Origin: Aphanomyces cochlioides
Taxonomy: Eukaryota; Oomycota; Saprolegniomycetes; Saprolegniales; Verrucalvaceae
Assembly (NCBI GenBank): GCA_019828595.1
Contig: JAHQRK010000002.1
Coordinates: 2,604,001 to 2,668,000, forward strand
Length of the DNA stretch: 64,000 bases
Direction: 5' to 3'
Every line of letters begins with the position of its first letter. Position 1 is the first letter of the stretch. The position numbers were made by a program, and so were the translations under genes. A model generated the notes under the pieces. The model saw only the letters and a list, made by a program, of their open reading frames with translations. It did no database searches and had not been told where the DNA came from. Below, in pieces: positions 44,679 to 55,595 of the stretch.

Positions 44679-44759
44679 GCAGCTAGGGCTCAGACATCTT
44701 GCAGTCGACCATGCTATCAAACGTAAGGAACACGCTCGACGAGAAGACATGCCAAGACT

Positions 44760-45290
44760 ATGTTGCAGCGCCAGTGGGACGGCGCAATTTTGTCATTTAT
44801 CGCATGGCCAACCTGCGGATGTTGCTGTAAAGACAAAGAGAGGGACACCGTGGAATCTCCACCGATGAAGCCTCGTGTTGAGAGAGCATGGCCTCGCGCT
44901 TGGAAATAAAGAGCCCTGGCGATGAAGGACTGGACAATAAATTCCTTCCATCGATGGACTCTCATGAGGAAACGAACGCAGCCTCCAATGACTCGTGGGG
45001 TCAGGATGAGCCTCCGCCCACTGGGTTCGTCTCACTTTGTGTCGTAATGGAGTTGGATGATACCTTCACGACGAACTACAGCCGTGAAGTCAAGGGCGCA
45101 CTTGGTCCAAAGGGAGAACCGAAAAGAAAGTCTGCCTGGGCTAAAGGCTTTAGTGGACTCAATGGCAAGCGCCCCGCGTCGAAACTCTCGGCCATCTCTC
45201 GCAGGGTAGCGAAGCCACTTGGAAAGAGACCCAAGCGAGGAGTGCTTTAGGAAGAATCGCCGACGACGGAGCGAGACTGCGTTTCAACAT
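44760..45290 (+). repeat. duplicated segment, copy A (partner 46120-46945)
   Basis: Four landmarks align in order with copy B: GCGCCAGTGGGACGGCGC / GCGCCAGTGAGACGGCGC with TTTTGTCATTTATC; CCCACTGGGTTC; the CTTCACGACGAACTACAG / CTTCGCGACGAACGACGG word; and the gene end (ACCCAAGCGAGGAGTGCT / ACCCAAGCGTGCGGCATT) followed by GAATCGCCGACGAC / GAATCGCCGACAGAA and GCATTTCAAC-like sequence. The copies have diverged strongly between these words. Confidence 0.6.
44888..45250 (+). CDS. degraded paralogue of the basic secreted protein
   Basis: An open frame of 120 codons starting MASRLEIKSPGDEGLDNKFL. Its second half (KGALGPKGEPKRKSAWAKGF, then RVAKPLGKRPKRGVL) corresponds to the end of the secreted basic protein at 46458 (KSRSLGKRPKRAAF), and the 3' flanks match. 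Unlike that protein it has no signal peptide; the first half is derived from sequence that is upstream, non-coding DNA in copy B. It is probably a degraded or re-founded gene after the duplication; whether it is expressed is open. Confidence 0.4.
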   Translation: MASRLEIKSPGDEGLDNKFLPSMDSHEETNAASNDSWGQDEPPPTGFVSLCVVMELDDTFTTNYSREVKGALGPKGEPKRKSAWAKGFSGLNGKRPASKLSAISRRVAKPLGKRPKRGVL

Positions 45291-46457
45291 TGCGTTTGCA
45301 GCGACGTCGCGAGTAATCCACGGAATAATATACATTGAATTGGAAGTCGTCTATCCTCGTTGTGATGTGGCAAAGGAGTGCGTTGAGAGGCAGCACTGCC
45401 TTGTGTCACCAAAGAAAGAGGCAGCTCCATGAGCGCACCATCAAAATTGGCTTCACATGCGTCAACCATCGTCGGGAAACTGTTGATGCAAACAACAGAT
45501 TTTGAGATTCATACCAGTGCGCAATGATGCTGTGGCATGCACACGAGTGACGAGTGAGACTTTTTGCATCGACTCCACAGGACTTGCGCTCAGACGAACG
45601 ACTTGCGTGGGTTGTCTTAGCCCCGTCGTCGTCGAACTTGGTCAATCTTGAAAGCGCTATCGAAGCAACAAGATGCAACTTAATAGTTCGCCTTGCTCGA
45701 AGATGCCCAAGAGGACGTTGATTGAATCGCGCTCGTACGGCGTCGATCTAATTGTCATCAATACCATCGAGCCTTTTGCTTTGTCGTTAGGAGCGAGAGA
45801 CGCAGTTTCTAGTCGTCCAATCGACTCATTCTATGAGCAAGTTGCCGTCGTCATGGCAGTGAAGCCAATCGCCCACTGTGAGACCATGTCTTCGTGGTAC
45901 AAATGTCATCTGGGGAGTGATCAAGAGTACAATCGGCGACGGCGGCCAACTCTTCCGTCGAGTCCACACTACAGTTCTATGGAAGCACGTTGGTTCTACT
46001 GCTGCCATGACCGCAATGACGTCGATCCAAGACATCGCATCATCGAAAATGCTAGAACTATCCACCAAGAATTGAACTCGTTCGTCCACAAGTCTCGCCA
46101 AGTCGACATGGTTCCAGGATGCGGCGCCAGTGAGACGGCGCGGTTTTGTCATTTATCACAAGGCGATCAGTTGGCGCATTTGGAATGAGAGAGACACATG
46201 TTGGAATGACGAGGACAAGCCTCGAGAGAGGACCGCGGCCTTGCATGAAGAGCTCCAGCAATGTATCACTAGAGAGGGCTCATTCGGGAGGAGACAGCCG
46301 CGGCTTCCATTGGGGTCAGGAGAGGCCGTCACCCACTGGGTTCTTGGCGACTGAGTCGTGGAGGTGGATAAGTTGAAATGATTTCTTCGCGACGAACGAC
46401 GGACGTGGATTGACCTTGTCCCGTTGCAGTCATTCTTGAAATCGATACGAAGGAAAC
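45251..46457. other. region between the two duplicated basic-protein copies
   Basis: Open frames on both strands (for example 45673-46188 plus) lack family motifs and do not splice into anything convincing. The part from about 46120 is the promoter-side half of duplicated copy B. Confidence 0.35.
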
Positions 46458-46945
46458 ATGACGATGCAAGTCGCTACATTTGCTCTGTTGTTCCTTTCCG
46501 CCAAATTTGCCGCCGCGTCGTTGGTTGAGCCAGCATCGCTTGCGATTGCCAAGGAGGATGTCCCTCTCGTTCAAGCAGTTTCGGTTGGTCCTCCTTTGCG
46601 TCCATCGTCAGCTCCATGGCCAGCCATGTACGCAGAACCAGAGAGAGCTCTCAAGATGGCAGCTCCCAAGCTCAAGACACGCGCACGAACAGCCAAGGGT
46701 GCTGGCAAAGCTGGTCGTATTGGAGCTCGTCCTGGCCGCAAGGGACCAAGAGGCAAGTCTGGCTTTGGAGGCAAGGCGCTCCGCTCGAGAAAGTCTGGCA
46801 ATCGTCGTCCCAAGGGACTATCAGCAGGTAAAAGCCTCAACAGAATCAAATCGAGGAGCCTTGGCAAGCGACCCAAGCGTGCGGCATTTTAAGAGGAATC
46901 GCCGACAGAATGAGATGGAGCGTGCATTTCAACTTAAGAAGCGAG
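46120..46945 (+). repeat. duplicated segment, copy B (partner 44760-45290)
   Basis: This is the intact member of the pair and contains the secreted basic protein gene. See copy A for the matching words. Unit order and orientation are the same, so the pair is a direct duplication with about 1.3 kb offset. Confidence 0.6.
46458..46892 (+). CDS. secreted, very basic Lys/Arg/Gly-rich protein
   Basis: I do not recognise a family. 144 residues, intronless. The signal peptide is clear (MTMQVATFALLFLSAKFAAA). A short acidic/hydrophobic pro-like segment (SLVEPASLAIAKEDVPLVQA) precedes about 75 residues with repeated GK/GR/RK steps (KGAGKAGRIGARPGRKGPRG, KSGFGGKALRSRKSGNRRPK, KSLNRIKSRSLGKRPKRAAF). 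The mature part would be strongly cationic, as in antimicrobial peptides, polyanion-binding proteins or nuclear-targeted effectors; none of these is shown. A partly degraded copy lies 1.4 kb upstream. Confidence 0.6.
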   Translation: MTMQVATFALLFLSAKFAAASLVEPASLAIAKEDVPLVQAVSVGPPLRPSSAPWPAMYAEPERALKMAAPKLKTRARTAKGAGKAGRIGARPGRKGPRGKSGFGGKALRSRKSGNRRPKGLSAGKSLNRIKSRSLGKRPKRAAF

Positions 46946-48119
46946 TAACCTGTGTAATGAGCATGATCCTGAATGTATTCTTGCGGCCAAAGTTGCGGTA
47001 GAGCGATCGACGAGGTCCTAAGCTTTCGACTCTCAACGATTGACTTTTTCAACCCACCCTGCTGCATATTGGCCCTCCTCCCTCCATCTACGTTCCTTGA
47101 GGTTTTGCAGCGGAAGACAAGAGGAAAGCAGAGATGCTGCGAACGATCTCAAACACTCGAAAGCGTGACAAGCTACGTTGGTCAGCTCCAAGACCCACCA
47201 CATAAAATTTGCTCTTGTTAGATCTAGCCTTGATCCCCTTCGTTCGATCAAATTGAAGAAAGAAGGCAGTCAGAGGAGTGTGGCGTGCATGCCAGCTAGT
47301 TATGCGATCAACATCAAACTCGCCTTGCCATGTACTTTATGGTGACAGTGACAAGACGTGGATTCATTCGCAGTCCAAAACTGGTTGTAGCTGGCTCTGC
47401 TTGTGTTCTCCACCTCATTGCGTCGCGAAAACCACAGAGATCTCGGCGTTTCCAAGCTTCAGTCTGCTTAATTCGCCCGTTGAGAAGCGAAACATCGTGT
47501 CTCCGCTTTGTAGTGTCCTCCAGCAGATACAACCTAGACATTTTCAAAAAAATATTGCCTGGAACAATAATCAGTATTTTTTCTAATAATACAATTATTT
47601 ATTTTTTCGCCCCGGGTGGACAATTATTTAATTTCGAGTTAATTTCATATTCTATACTTCATTTTCAGTATACTAAAAAATATGAGTAAAAATTATTTCG
47701 AAATTTATTGTAAAAATCGATACACAGCATTCAAGCTGAAGGTATCCTTTACGAAAGGTTGCAAAGATAGATATGGTACATAGAATCTATATATGTGTTC
47801 TGCATTAACGACATCAAAGATCAGACATATAAATCTAAAGTATGAGTATAACAACACGACAGTATCCACACACCATAGGCCACAGGAAGAATAATTATAT
47901 TATTCCCTCTTCGATAGGAAAATATTTTTTCCCCGATCTTCTGGCAGTTAGTTAACTACAGTACAACACTTTATGTGCACATAAAATAAATACATGGATT
48001 TTCTTTTCAAGTCAAATTAATATAAAATATAATAATGCAGATGTCTGGATACAACTGCATGCACACGAAATACTTCCAAATCTTTTGATGGAATTATTGA
48101 AGAGAAACACGGGAGTCGT
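46893..48119. other. AT-rich intergenic region
   Basis: About 1.2 kb between the basic protein and carbonic anhydrase 2. From 47560 to 48050 it is strongly AT-rich with runs such as TTATTTATTTTTTCG. No gene, RNA or clear repeat is seen. Confidence 0.45.
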
Positions 48120-49134
48120 TTAATTCTCTGGGAATTCTTTCTCCAACATCTTGCGGTAGATTGCTTCGACTTGATCTTCGCCCGAAATGCAAATTTCCAA
48201 GTCACGAATGACACCGTCTTTCAATCTAGCACGACCGAGTCCAGTGAAGCACTGAAAAGACGAGCGACTTACCGGTAGCACAAGCCATGGACGTAAAGTT
48301 CTTGGCCTTGGAGCCATGCATTTTGCACAATGCGCGTGTGGCAGACATTGTACACCGACTTGGCGACGTTCAATTCAGTGAGGAGATCTTGGCGGTCCTT
48401 GAGCTCATGCACGCCTACATCATTTGATGAGCGAACAATACACAGACAATAGAGTGGCGTACGATCCAAGATGTTCGAGTTGGAGATGTACAAGTCCTTG
48501 ATGTTGCGAAGCCAGTTGTCGACAAGACCAAATTCCTTTTGAGTCATGGCGGCATTCACACCACCGCAGCCATAATGACCACCTAATTTCAAAAGTAAAC
48601 AAATGGAGCTGCCCAGTTATGACGTACAGACGATAATGTGCTTGACTTTGAGCACCGTGACGGCATATTCAAGCACAGAGAGGGCGTTCATATCGGTGCT
48701 CACTAATGTAACCCGAGTAAGAAACCATCGCGGAAGCGAGAGAGCATACCAAATTGGTTGGCAATGTTGCGGTGGACAAACACTTCACCAGGTGGCAAGT
48801 CGAGGATTTGGTTGGCAGGCACACGTGAGTCAGAGCATCCTACCACGGTGTCAGCTCTCTTCGTCCATCAAGAGCGTCGATTTTACCGATCCAGAACACT
48901 TCCGGGGCTTGTTGGTGTTCGAGTTTCGAGAAGTAAGTTGGGTCTTCGGAGGCGACTTTGTCAGCCCACTTCTTGTTTCTCTGGAGCAAATCCTTCAATC
49001 CCTTGGGTCCGGGCGAAAGTCCCGCCAACGTACGCGCTAGATTAAAAGACACAGTGAGCGCTAAGGGACTTCCATCTCCCGTGCGTACCTGGAACGCGAG
49101 GCGAGATGGCGCATCTGGCAAGTCGGTGGAGCAT
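48120..49134 (-). CDS. beta-carbonic anhydrase (copy 2)
   Basis: Same reaction and exon layout as copy 1 (about seven exons). Start 49134 ([15 protein letters not shown]). After splicing it contains [50 protein letters not shown] and [20 protein letters not shown], so all zinc ligands and the Asp/Arg dyad are present. The last 20 residues match copy 1 exactly, and DNA in the shared exons is still nearly identical, which suggests recent duplication or gene conversion. It faces copy 1 tail to tail at 4.4 kb distance and is followed upstream by copy 3 on the same strand. Confidence 0.92.
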
Positions 49135-49165
49135 CTTGGGTGCAAATTTGAAATTGACCACACGT

Positions 49166-49197
49166 GCGTTTTTATACTGCCGACATCATCCGGATAA
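49166..49197 (-). promoter_or_regulatory. carbonic anhydrase 2 promoter: TTATCCGGATG and TATA box
   Basis: On the minus strand TTATCCGGATG (49197-49187), an 8-nt spacer and AGTATAAAAACGC (49178-49166) lie about 32-63 nt upstream of the start at 49134. A second TTATCCGGAT lies nearby on the plus strand (about 49216). Same pair of words as in front of copy 1. Confidence 0.6.
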
Positions 49198-49457
49198 TTA
49201 TGCGGAGAAGACACTTATCCGGATTCCCATGTCGCATCGATTCTTCTGGAGCTCAAAGATGACGCAGGGACCACAAGACAATGACGGCAAGATGCAAGGC
49301 AGCCAATGCTACAAAGAGAGTGGCGTCGACCACTTGGGTGTGGAAAGAGCGAGGAAGACGTCACGAAGGAAAATGAGTCAACATGGGTTGTATAAAAATA
49401 GACACCTCTTCAACGAATGCATCATTGACTGCTAAGAGTGACACGTGAGGGACAAAT

Positions 49458-50479
49458 TTAGAGCTCGGGGTGCTCTTTCTCCATCATCTTGCGGTAGATC
49501 GCTTCGACTTGGTCTTCGCCAGAAATGCAGATGTGAAGATCGCGAATGATGCCGTCTTTCAATCTATTGTGCACATCGTTGAGCATACATGTATATGGAG
49601 AGAGAATTCGTGTTGTACCTGTAACACCATCCATGAACGTGCAGCTCTTGGCCATTTTGCCACGCATTTTGAACGATACGAGTATGGCAGACGTTGTACA
49701 CGGCCTTGGCAACGTTCAACTCGGTCAAGAGGTCTGATCGTTTCTTGTCGTCGGAAATTCCTAACAAAAAGTGAACATGCATCGAGAAGAGGGCAGAACG
49801 TACGATCAAGGACGTTCGAATTGTCGCTGTAAATGTCCTTGATGCTTCGAAGCCAATTATCCACTAGACCGAATTCTTTCTGTGTCATTGCAGCGTTCAC
49901 GCCTCCGCATCCATAATGGCCACCTACACGTCTCACTCAGATTACCACAAAAGGAGATTTTTTGTACAAACGATAATGTGCTTGACTTTGAGTGCTTGGA
50001 CAGCGTATTCCAAGACTGAAAGCGCATTCAAATCCGTGCTCACTGCAGATAGAAGAGGTAAGTTTGGGAGCGAAAGTTGTCGACGTACAAAATTGGTTGG
50101 CAATGTTGCGATGGACAAATACTTCTCCTGGAGGCAAGTTGAGGATTTCGTTTGCTGGTACACGCGAATCCGAGCAACCTGTTTGTCCATTCAAAGACTC
50201 CTCTCATGCACCAAGACGTACCAATCCACAATATTTCTGGCGTTTGTTGGTCAACGAGTTTTGAAAAGTACGTTGGGTCTTGTTTCTTGACGTCATGAGC
50301 CCACTTCTTGTTGCGTTGAAGCAATTCGTGGAGTCCTTTTCTCCCGTGAGAGACCGACGCAAACATCCTGCTTCCATTGAATCTACCTATCCATACATCG
50401 CTCAATCGTTCTGTGTCATCTCCTTACCGAGAGACGCGGCCTTTCGGCCGATGCCACCGCGCGCTAAAAGGCTCAACAT
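49458..50479 (-). CDS. beta-carbonic anhydrase (copy 3, diverged)
   Basis: Start 50479 ([18 protein letters not shown]), again an Arg-rich presequence. Active-site pieces [30 protein letters not shown] and, after splicing, [12 protein letters not shown] are complete. It differs from copies 1 and 2 in the middle ([38 protein letters not shown]) and at the end ([12 protein letters not shown]). Its intron positions match the others. Its promoter lacks TTATCCGGATG and has TATAAAAATCAAG about 40 bp upstream instead, so it may be regulated differently. Confidence 0.92.
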
Positions 50480-51226
50480 GACGATCGCAGATCTCAGGAT
50501 GGCTCGATCGCCTCACTTGATATAAAAATCAAGATAAAAAGAATGATTGTCAATTCGAGAATGATTGTTGTTGACATGTCGAGGTTGAACGATCACCCAA
50601 AACCTCCTTCAGTCCCTCTGCATCTCCCATCCTTGCTGTGAGGATGAAGCTCAAACTAACAAGAAGCATGTTTCATTAGACACCTGAAAGGAAAAAACTA
50701 CTGGAGGCAAGGAAGGATTCCTTCATGCGATGTTAAGTCAGTCGCCGAGTTCAGTGCCTATAGGAAACGACCACAATAACACCGAATCACGGCATGCCAG
50801 TCATGCACAGTCGGTGCCTCTGTTTTGTCGGAAGCAATGAAGTTTAATTAAGAATCTTGACATGGCATTCTGTGTTTCCCGAGACTTCTACGGTTGAACA
50901 GTTCAGTTTCCTCCATCTCGGCACCATATCAAGACTCCACTTGTAGCATTTACTCCACTTGTAGCATTTACTCCAAAGCAGCAAAGATGAGCATCAATGT
51001 GCCTGCAGGCTTATGCGCATCGATGCGTTTCTCCCACAGATGCACTGCCGGGGTTTATGTTTGAATTCAAGTCGTTGACACAGCTAAAAGCAGCAGCTGA
51101 CTACGATATACGTGTCGACCAACCACCACAACCACAATAGAGGCTCCGTCATCTTTGTAGAGCCGCATAGTTCAAGCCATTGATAGTTGATGTTTAGATA
51201 CATATATATGAGGATTCTGTGAGGGT
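50480..51226. other. intergenic region with a short tandem repeat
   Basis: About 750 bp upstream of carbonic anhydrase 3 and downstream of NUF2. Apart from the 2 x 18 nt repeat at 50934-50969 nothing is seen. Confidence 0.4.
50934..50969. repeat. two tandem copies of an 18-nt unit
   Basis: ACTCCACTTGTAGCATTT occurs at 50934-50951 and again directly after it at 50952-50969, followed by a third start (ACTCCA). Confidence 0.8.
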
Positions 51227-52963
51227 TTACTGAGCAACGACTTCAGTGAGCATATTGGTATAGGCTCGAACTTTTCTGTCCATACGCAAGTAGGTCTAGT
51301 TCCACATGAGATGATTCGATTGCACTCGGAGCGTACCTCTTCCATGTCTTTGAGCTTCATTTCATACGCCTCTCGATCGAGATTCAACTAGCATTCATTG
51401 TAAGCTCCCAGACACTGCAGCACAAAGCCCACCTTTGCATGTGTATCTTGCACAGCTTGCAGTGTCGAAGAGATGCGGTGTTCATCTGAAGACTTCACTT
51501 GACGCATTTGCTCCAACTCGTTCGCGGCTGCTGCTTTCGCCTACTCGGTCGCATCAACTTGAAATGTATTCGCAAGATACAACATACATGTTCATAAGCT
51601 TGCATGTTGGTCCTTGCTTGCTGCATGTACACTTTAAACTGTTCGCGGCGTTGTTCAATCAACTTCTCAACGCGCTAGAGAGAATTCCAGCATGACCAAG
51701 GCAACGAAAGCATGTTTATACCGTTTTGTGGGCAACGGCGACTTTGGTTTTGTTGGCGATGGCATTGAGTTCATGGTATAAGTGCTGGAGGTTCTCTTTC
51801 TCCATGCGGCATTTTGTTACGTCAATTTCGATAGCTTCCAGCAAATCCATGACTTTTTGTGTTTCCTTGGCCGCGCGAGACACCGTGTCGTAAATGCCTT
51901 CGAGCTCAGCACTTCGGCCGTCCAACGCATTGACAGCCTCCTTGGCTTCATCCACTTGAACAGCTAAGTCACCGATTTCCTACAAAAATTCCGTGATGTC
52001 AGATTTTGGTGTTCGCAGTAACGTACTGATTTGAACCGAGCAGGCGAGTTGACGATCTTGGCTTGCATGGATTCGATCGTCTTTTTGGCGTCCATATTGA
52101 CCATTTGTTGCGATGCCTACGTTAACGCACGAGTTGAGTGGCTACACCAGGACTCTACTATACCAAATCATCTCGAAGTTGCTCTGCTCGGCCCTTGAGA
52201 GTTCGCATTTCATGACGCAAAACAGACTGCCGTTCGTTCAACACGTTGATTTTGCCCTCAAGCTCTGTGCACTCATCATTGACAGCTTGAATCGCTGGAG
52301 CTTCAGCTTCTCGCTTAGCCCTGTCAACAGTCAATGAGTTGACAACACATTTCAGACGTCTACTTGAGTTCTTCGAGTTTGCGTCTCAATGCCGCATTTT
52401 CTTCTTCGGCGAGCTGTTTCGCTTTCAAAGCGTCATCCTAGTGTGGCAGGTTTGTGAGTGAAATGTTATTGGCCGTCCATCGAGTGTACCGTGCGCTTGC
52501 GGAATTGATCGAAATGGTCCTTACGTTCCTGTTTGAACTTGGAAAAGTTAATCATGGCACTTAGTTGTCGTCGCAAGCGTTTTGGGTTGGGCTTGAGGAT
52601 ATCTTGCCACTTGAAGTCGTGCACTCCACATGCATCCATCATCTTTTTCGTGGTTCGCAAGAACGCCAATTCTGGAATCGATTCTTCATGCAGATTCGGA
52701 TGTTGCAACGCGCTAAGCCCTGACAAGGCAGGTTGAGACATATCGTCTTTGCCAACACCAAGAATCACATCGAGAAAGACCTCAAAGATGCGTCGGACCT
52801 ATTCAATCATGGTCGTTGGAACACCAAGGAGGGAGAGTAAACGACGTACCGCAGCCGGATCGCAGTTCTTGATGTCTTCCTCTGACACCGGGACCTTTGT
52901 TTCACGCATGAACTGAAAGATCTCGGACATCTTGAGCACGGGAAACGAGTAGAGACTGCTCAT
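51227..52963 (-). CDS. NUF2: kinetochore protein NUF2
   Basis: NUF2 pairs with NDC80 and links kinetochores to microtubules. About seven exons. The start at 52963 (MSSLYSFPVLKMSEIFQFMR) gives the calponin-homology-like head: VPVSEEDIKNCDP, RRIFEVFLDVILGVGKDDMS, HEESIPELAFLRTTKKMMDA, CGVHDFKWQDILKPNPKRLR and RQLSAMINFSKFKQER, a clear match to the conserved NUF2 N-terminal domain. Coiled coil follows to the end, with a last small exon ending RMDRKVRAYTNMLTEVVAQ at the TAA 51229-51227. Upstream, 230 bp of native promoter remain before a transposon insertion. Confidence 0.93.
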
Positions 52964-53439
52964 CTTGTCGATCGCGGCGGCGGCAAGTCTTTGGGAAAGG
53001 AGCTGGCGATGATGATTGGCTTGTTTGAAATTTGAATTGTCGAATTGGTAGCTCGTATTTTAAATGCTTTTGAAATAGTGCGAAAGACCAATCAGTTTCT
53101 TCAGATAATTTAAAATGGATTTGAATTTCATGTTTTAGATATTTTAAAAATAATTTAAGCTCGATATAGTATTCCTTTTTATTTTCATTTTAAGAGCATC
53201 TCCAACGCTGCAAGCCAAAGCTAAAGTTAAAGCCATATTGTTATCAGTTTTGGCTCAGTGAAACCGATTTTGCTCCAGTGCGCATCGTGCTAAAGTTAAA
53301 TATATACGGATAGCCCGACTGTTGAGCTGTCATTATTCGGCAGTTCTTCCCAAAAAAGATCACCTTGCAAGCAATTCGAGATGGACGACTACTTCACTCG
53401 ATGGTTCATGCGCGTCCGCCAGGATGCAATTAAGATGAT

Positions 53440-54700
53440 ATGGATGACATCTTCGACTCTGCTCTCAACGATGATGTTCGAACGCCTACCACTCGCCAAT
53501 GGGGAGGTTCGCGACATGGAAGGGCAGCAAATGCTAACCGCGACCATACCAGCGGTCACGCGCGTATTTTCAACGACTACTTTGCAGAGAATCCTGTCTA
53601 TGGAGATGCCTTGTTCAGGCGTCGCTTTCGAATGCAACGGTCTTTGTTTGAACGCATTGTTCAGGATGTTCTCAGCCATGACAGCTTCTTTCAACAGAGA
53701 ACTGATGCTTTGAACAAACCTGGCCTATCTACTTTGCAAAAAGTCACAGCCGCTGTGCGTATCCTCGCTTATAGCTCTCCAAGCGATGCTATTGATGAGT
53801 ATATACGAATTGGAGAATCAACTGCTAACGAGTGCTTGGATCATTTTTGCCTCGCTGTTATTGCTTGCTACAGCTCAGAATATTTACGTGAGCCTACAGC
53901 CATCGACTTGGAGAGAATTCTGCAGGAAAATGCTGCCCGTGGCATGCTGGAATGGTCGGGTCAATTAATTGTTATAATTGGCGTTGGAAAAATTGCCCAT
54001 TGGCATGGCAAGGCTCGTACAAGGGCAAAAAGGGAACCTCAATCGTTCTTGAGGCTGCTGTATCTTATGATTTGTGGTTCTAGCATGGTTTTTTAGGTAT
54101 GCCTGGAGCTCTGAATGACATCAATGTGCTTCAGCGCTCCCCACTACTACATTCGCTGGTCCATGGTTCCTCCCCTTCTGTTCATTACCACGTTAATGGC
54201 CACGCGTATGATATTCCATACTGGCTTGCGGATGGTATATACCCGAACTGGCCAGTCTTTGTCAAATCTATTCCCGATCCTTTGACTCCAGCACGAAAAC
54301 ACTATTCAAAGGTACAAGAAGCTAGCGAAAGGACTTTGAAAGAGCGTTTGGAGTTCTACAGGCTCGATGGCGAATAGTTGCGAATCCTGGTCGTAGCTGG
54401 TCGCCTGCAGAAATGTCAAATATCATGACAACATGCATAATACTGCACAACCTCATCGTCGAAGATGAACGGAGTCTAGACAATCTTGATCCACTGTCAG
54501 ATGGTGTATCGGTCGCGCAGAGTCACCGACAAGACGCCTTGGCGAATATCAATTCACAACATATCGACATTCTTGTAGTGGAGCATACGGACAGCAGCGA
54601 TATGCCAGATCAATCCTTGGCAAGGACGCTACAACGAATGAAAGCTTTGCACGAGAGCCAAGACTTTTGGAGGCTCCAGAACGATTTGATTCAACATTAG
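53440..54700 (+). pseudogene. Harbinger DDE transposase, inactivated
   Basis: The first frame (53440-54096) has the N-terminal part (FRMQRSLFERIVQDVLSHDS, ILAYSSPSDAIDEYIRIGES). Near 53946-53960 the frame shifts: the next conserved segment is read one base off, and its first acidic catalytic position is Asn in GSIN instead of the usual GSID. An in-frame TAG (54082-54084) follows where the family has Trp. FMPGALNDINVLQRSPLL-like sequence with the second Asp is intact (from 54099). A further one-base deletion near 54330 splits off the ERAFGVLQARW region holding the Glu, and the end runs to 54700. At least two frameshifts, one stop and one active-site change make it non-functional. Confidence 0.85.
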
Positions 54701-54781
54701 TGGAGTAGAAAGGGATCATATCAATATGACTGAGAGTGTAATCGACAAACATATCAAATTACGTTATACATATATACTTAA

Positions 54782-55595
54782 CTAGACGATCTCCTCATCA
54801 ATAGAAGCTTGCGAACGATTCTTTGTCGCTTGTACACGCTCTTTCAGTGCCGTCAAGGCTAAACGACGCTTGATGGCAAAGTATTCGGCAGCTGTGGCAT
54901 CATTGCAGTCTCGAAACAATTCCAGTTCTTGCTGGGATCTTGCTAACTCAATTTGTTGGTCCATGTGTCTCTGGGCCAGTTCGTTCTGTTGTTGTATAAG
55001 ATCATTGCGACGTTTGGCCTCAACAAGCATACTTAATTTTGTGTCATCGGTCTTTTTGTCGATAAGAGCGGCGTCTTTTGCTGCCTTGCTGCCTCGTGGA
55101 CGCGACTGAGTTACATCATCAAATTCATCGTCTGCATTTGGTGCTCGTTGGCGCTTTACAGACTTTCCAGACTCTTGAGCCAACATAGATTCGAATTTGG
55201 GTACGTGATCTTTGAGATATGTCCAAACCTCCAAGTACTCAAAGCTTTTGTTTGAGGAGTCAGCATTCTTGTACATCGCCAGAGCATCTCTTTCATAATC
55301 TCACGTATCCTGACTTTTCCACTGAAATAGAGGTGTTGTACACACCGATAAATTTGTTGACATCAGCTTGAACTGTCTTCCACCTGTTAATGAGGCTGCA
55401 GTCACTTCGAACAACGAAAGGTCCACGCTCATTTTCATCTTGATCCTCCCATAGCTTCTTGAAAGCTCTCCCAACACGGCCAAAGAACACAGCACTTGAC
55501 TGATTGTTTCGCACGACGGCATCATGGCTGACGTGGACCCAAGCTCGCGCCAAGCGAAGATTCTCTTCAGGACTCCACCCAACTCCTTTCGCCAT
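54782..55595 (-). pseudogene. Harbinger-associated Myb/trihelix-like DNA-binding protein, frameshifted
   Basis: It starts MAKGVGWSPEENLRLARAWV, a Myb/SANT or trihelix DNA-binding domain (WSPEE, SLINRWKTVQADVNKF) that assists the transposase in this superfamily. At about 55295-55310 the frame is broken: the reading up to EKSGYV ends at a stop, and DALAMYKNADSSNKSFEYLE continues one base off, then runs as a coiled coil to TAG near 54784. A one-base indel is the simplest explanation, although a tiny intron cannot be excluded. Confidence 0.75.

Noticed and set aside
45673..46188. 171-codon plus-strand ORF as a gene
   Set aside because: No signal peptide, motif or splice support; a minus-strand frame of similar quality overlaps it.
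47278..47689. Short ORFs in the AT-rich region
   Set aside because: Low-complexity, no motif, and strong AT bias unlike neighbouring coding DNA.
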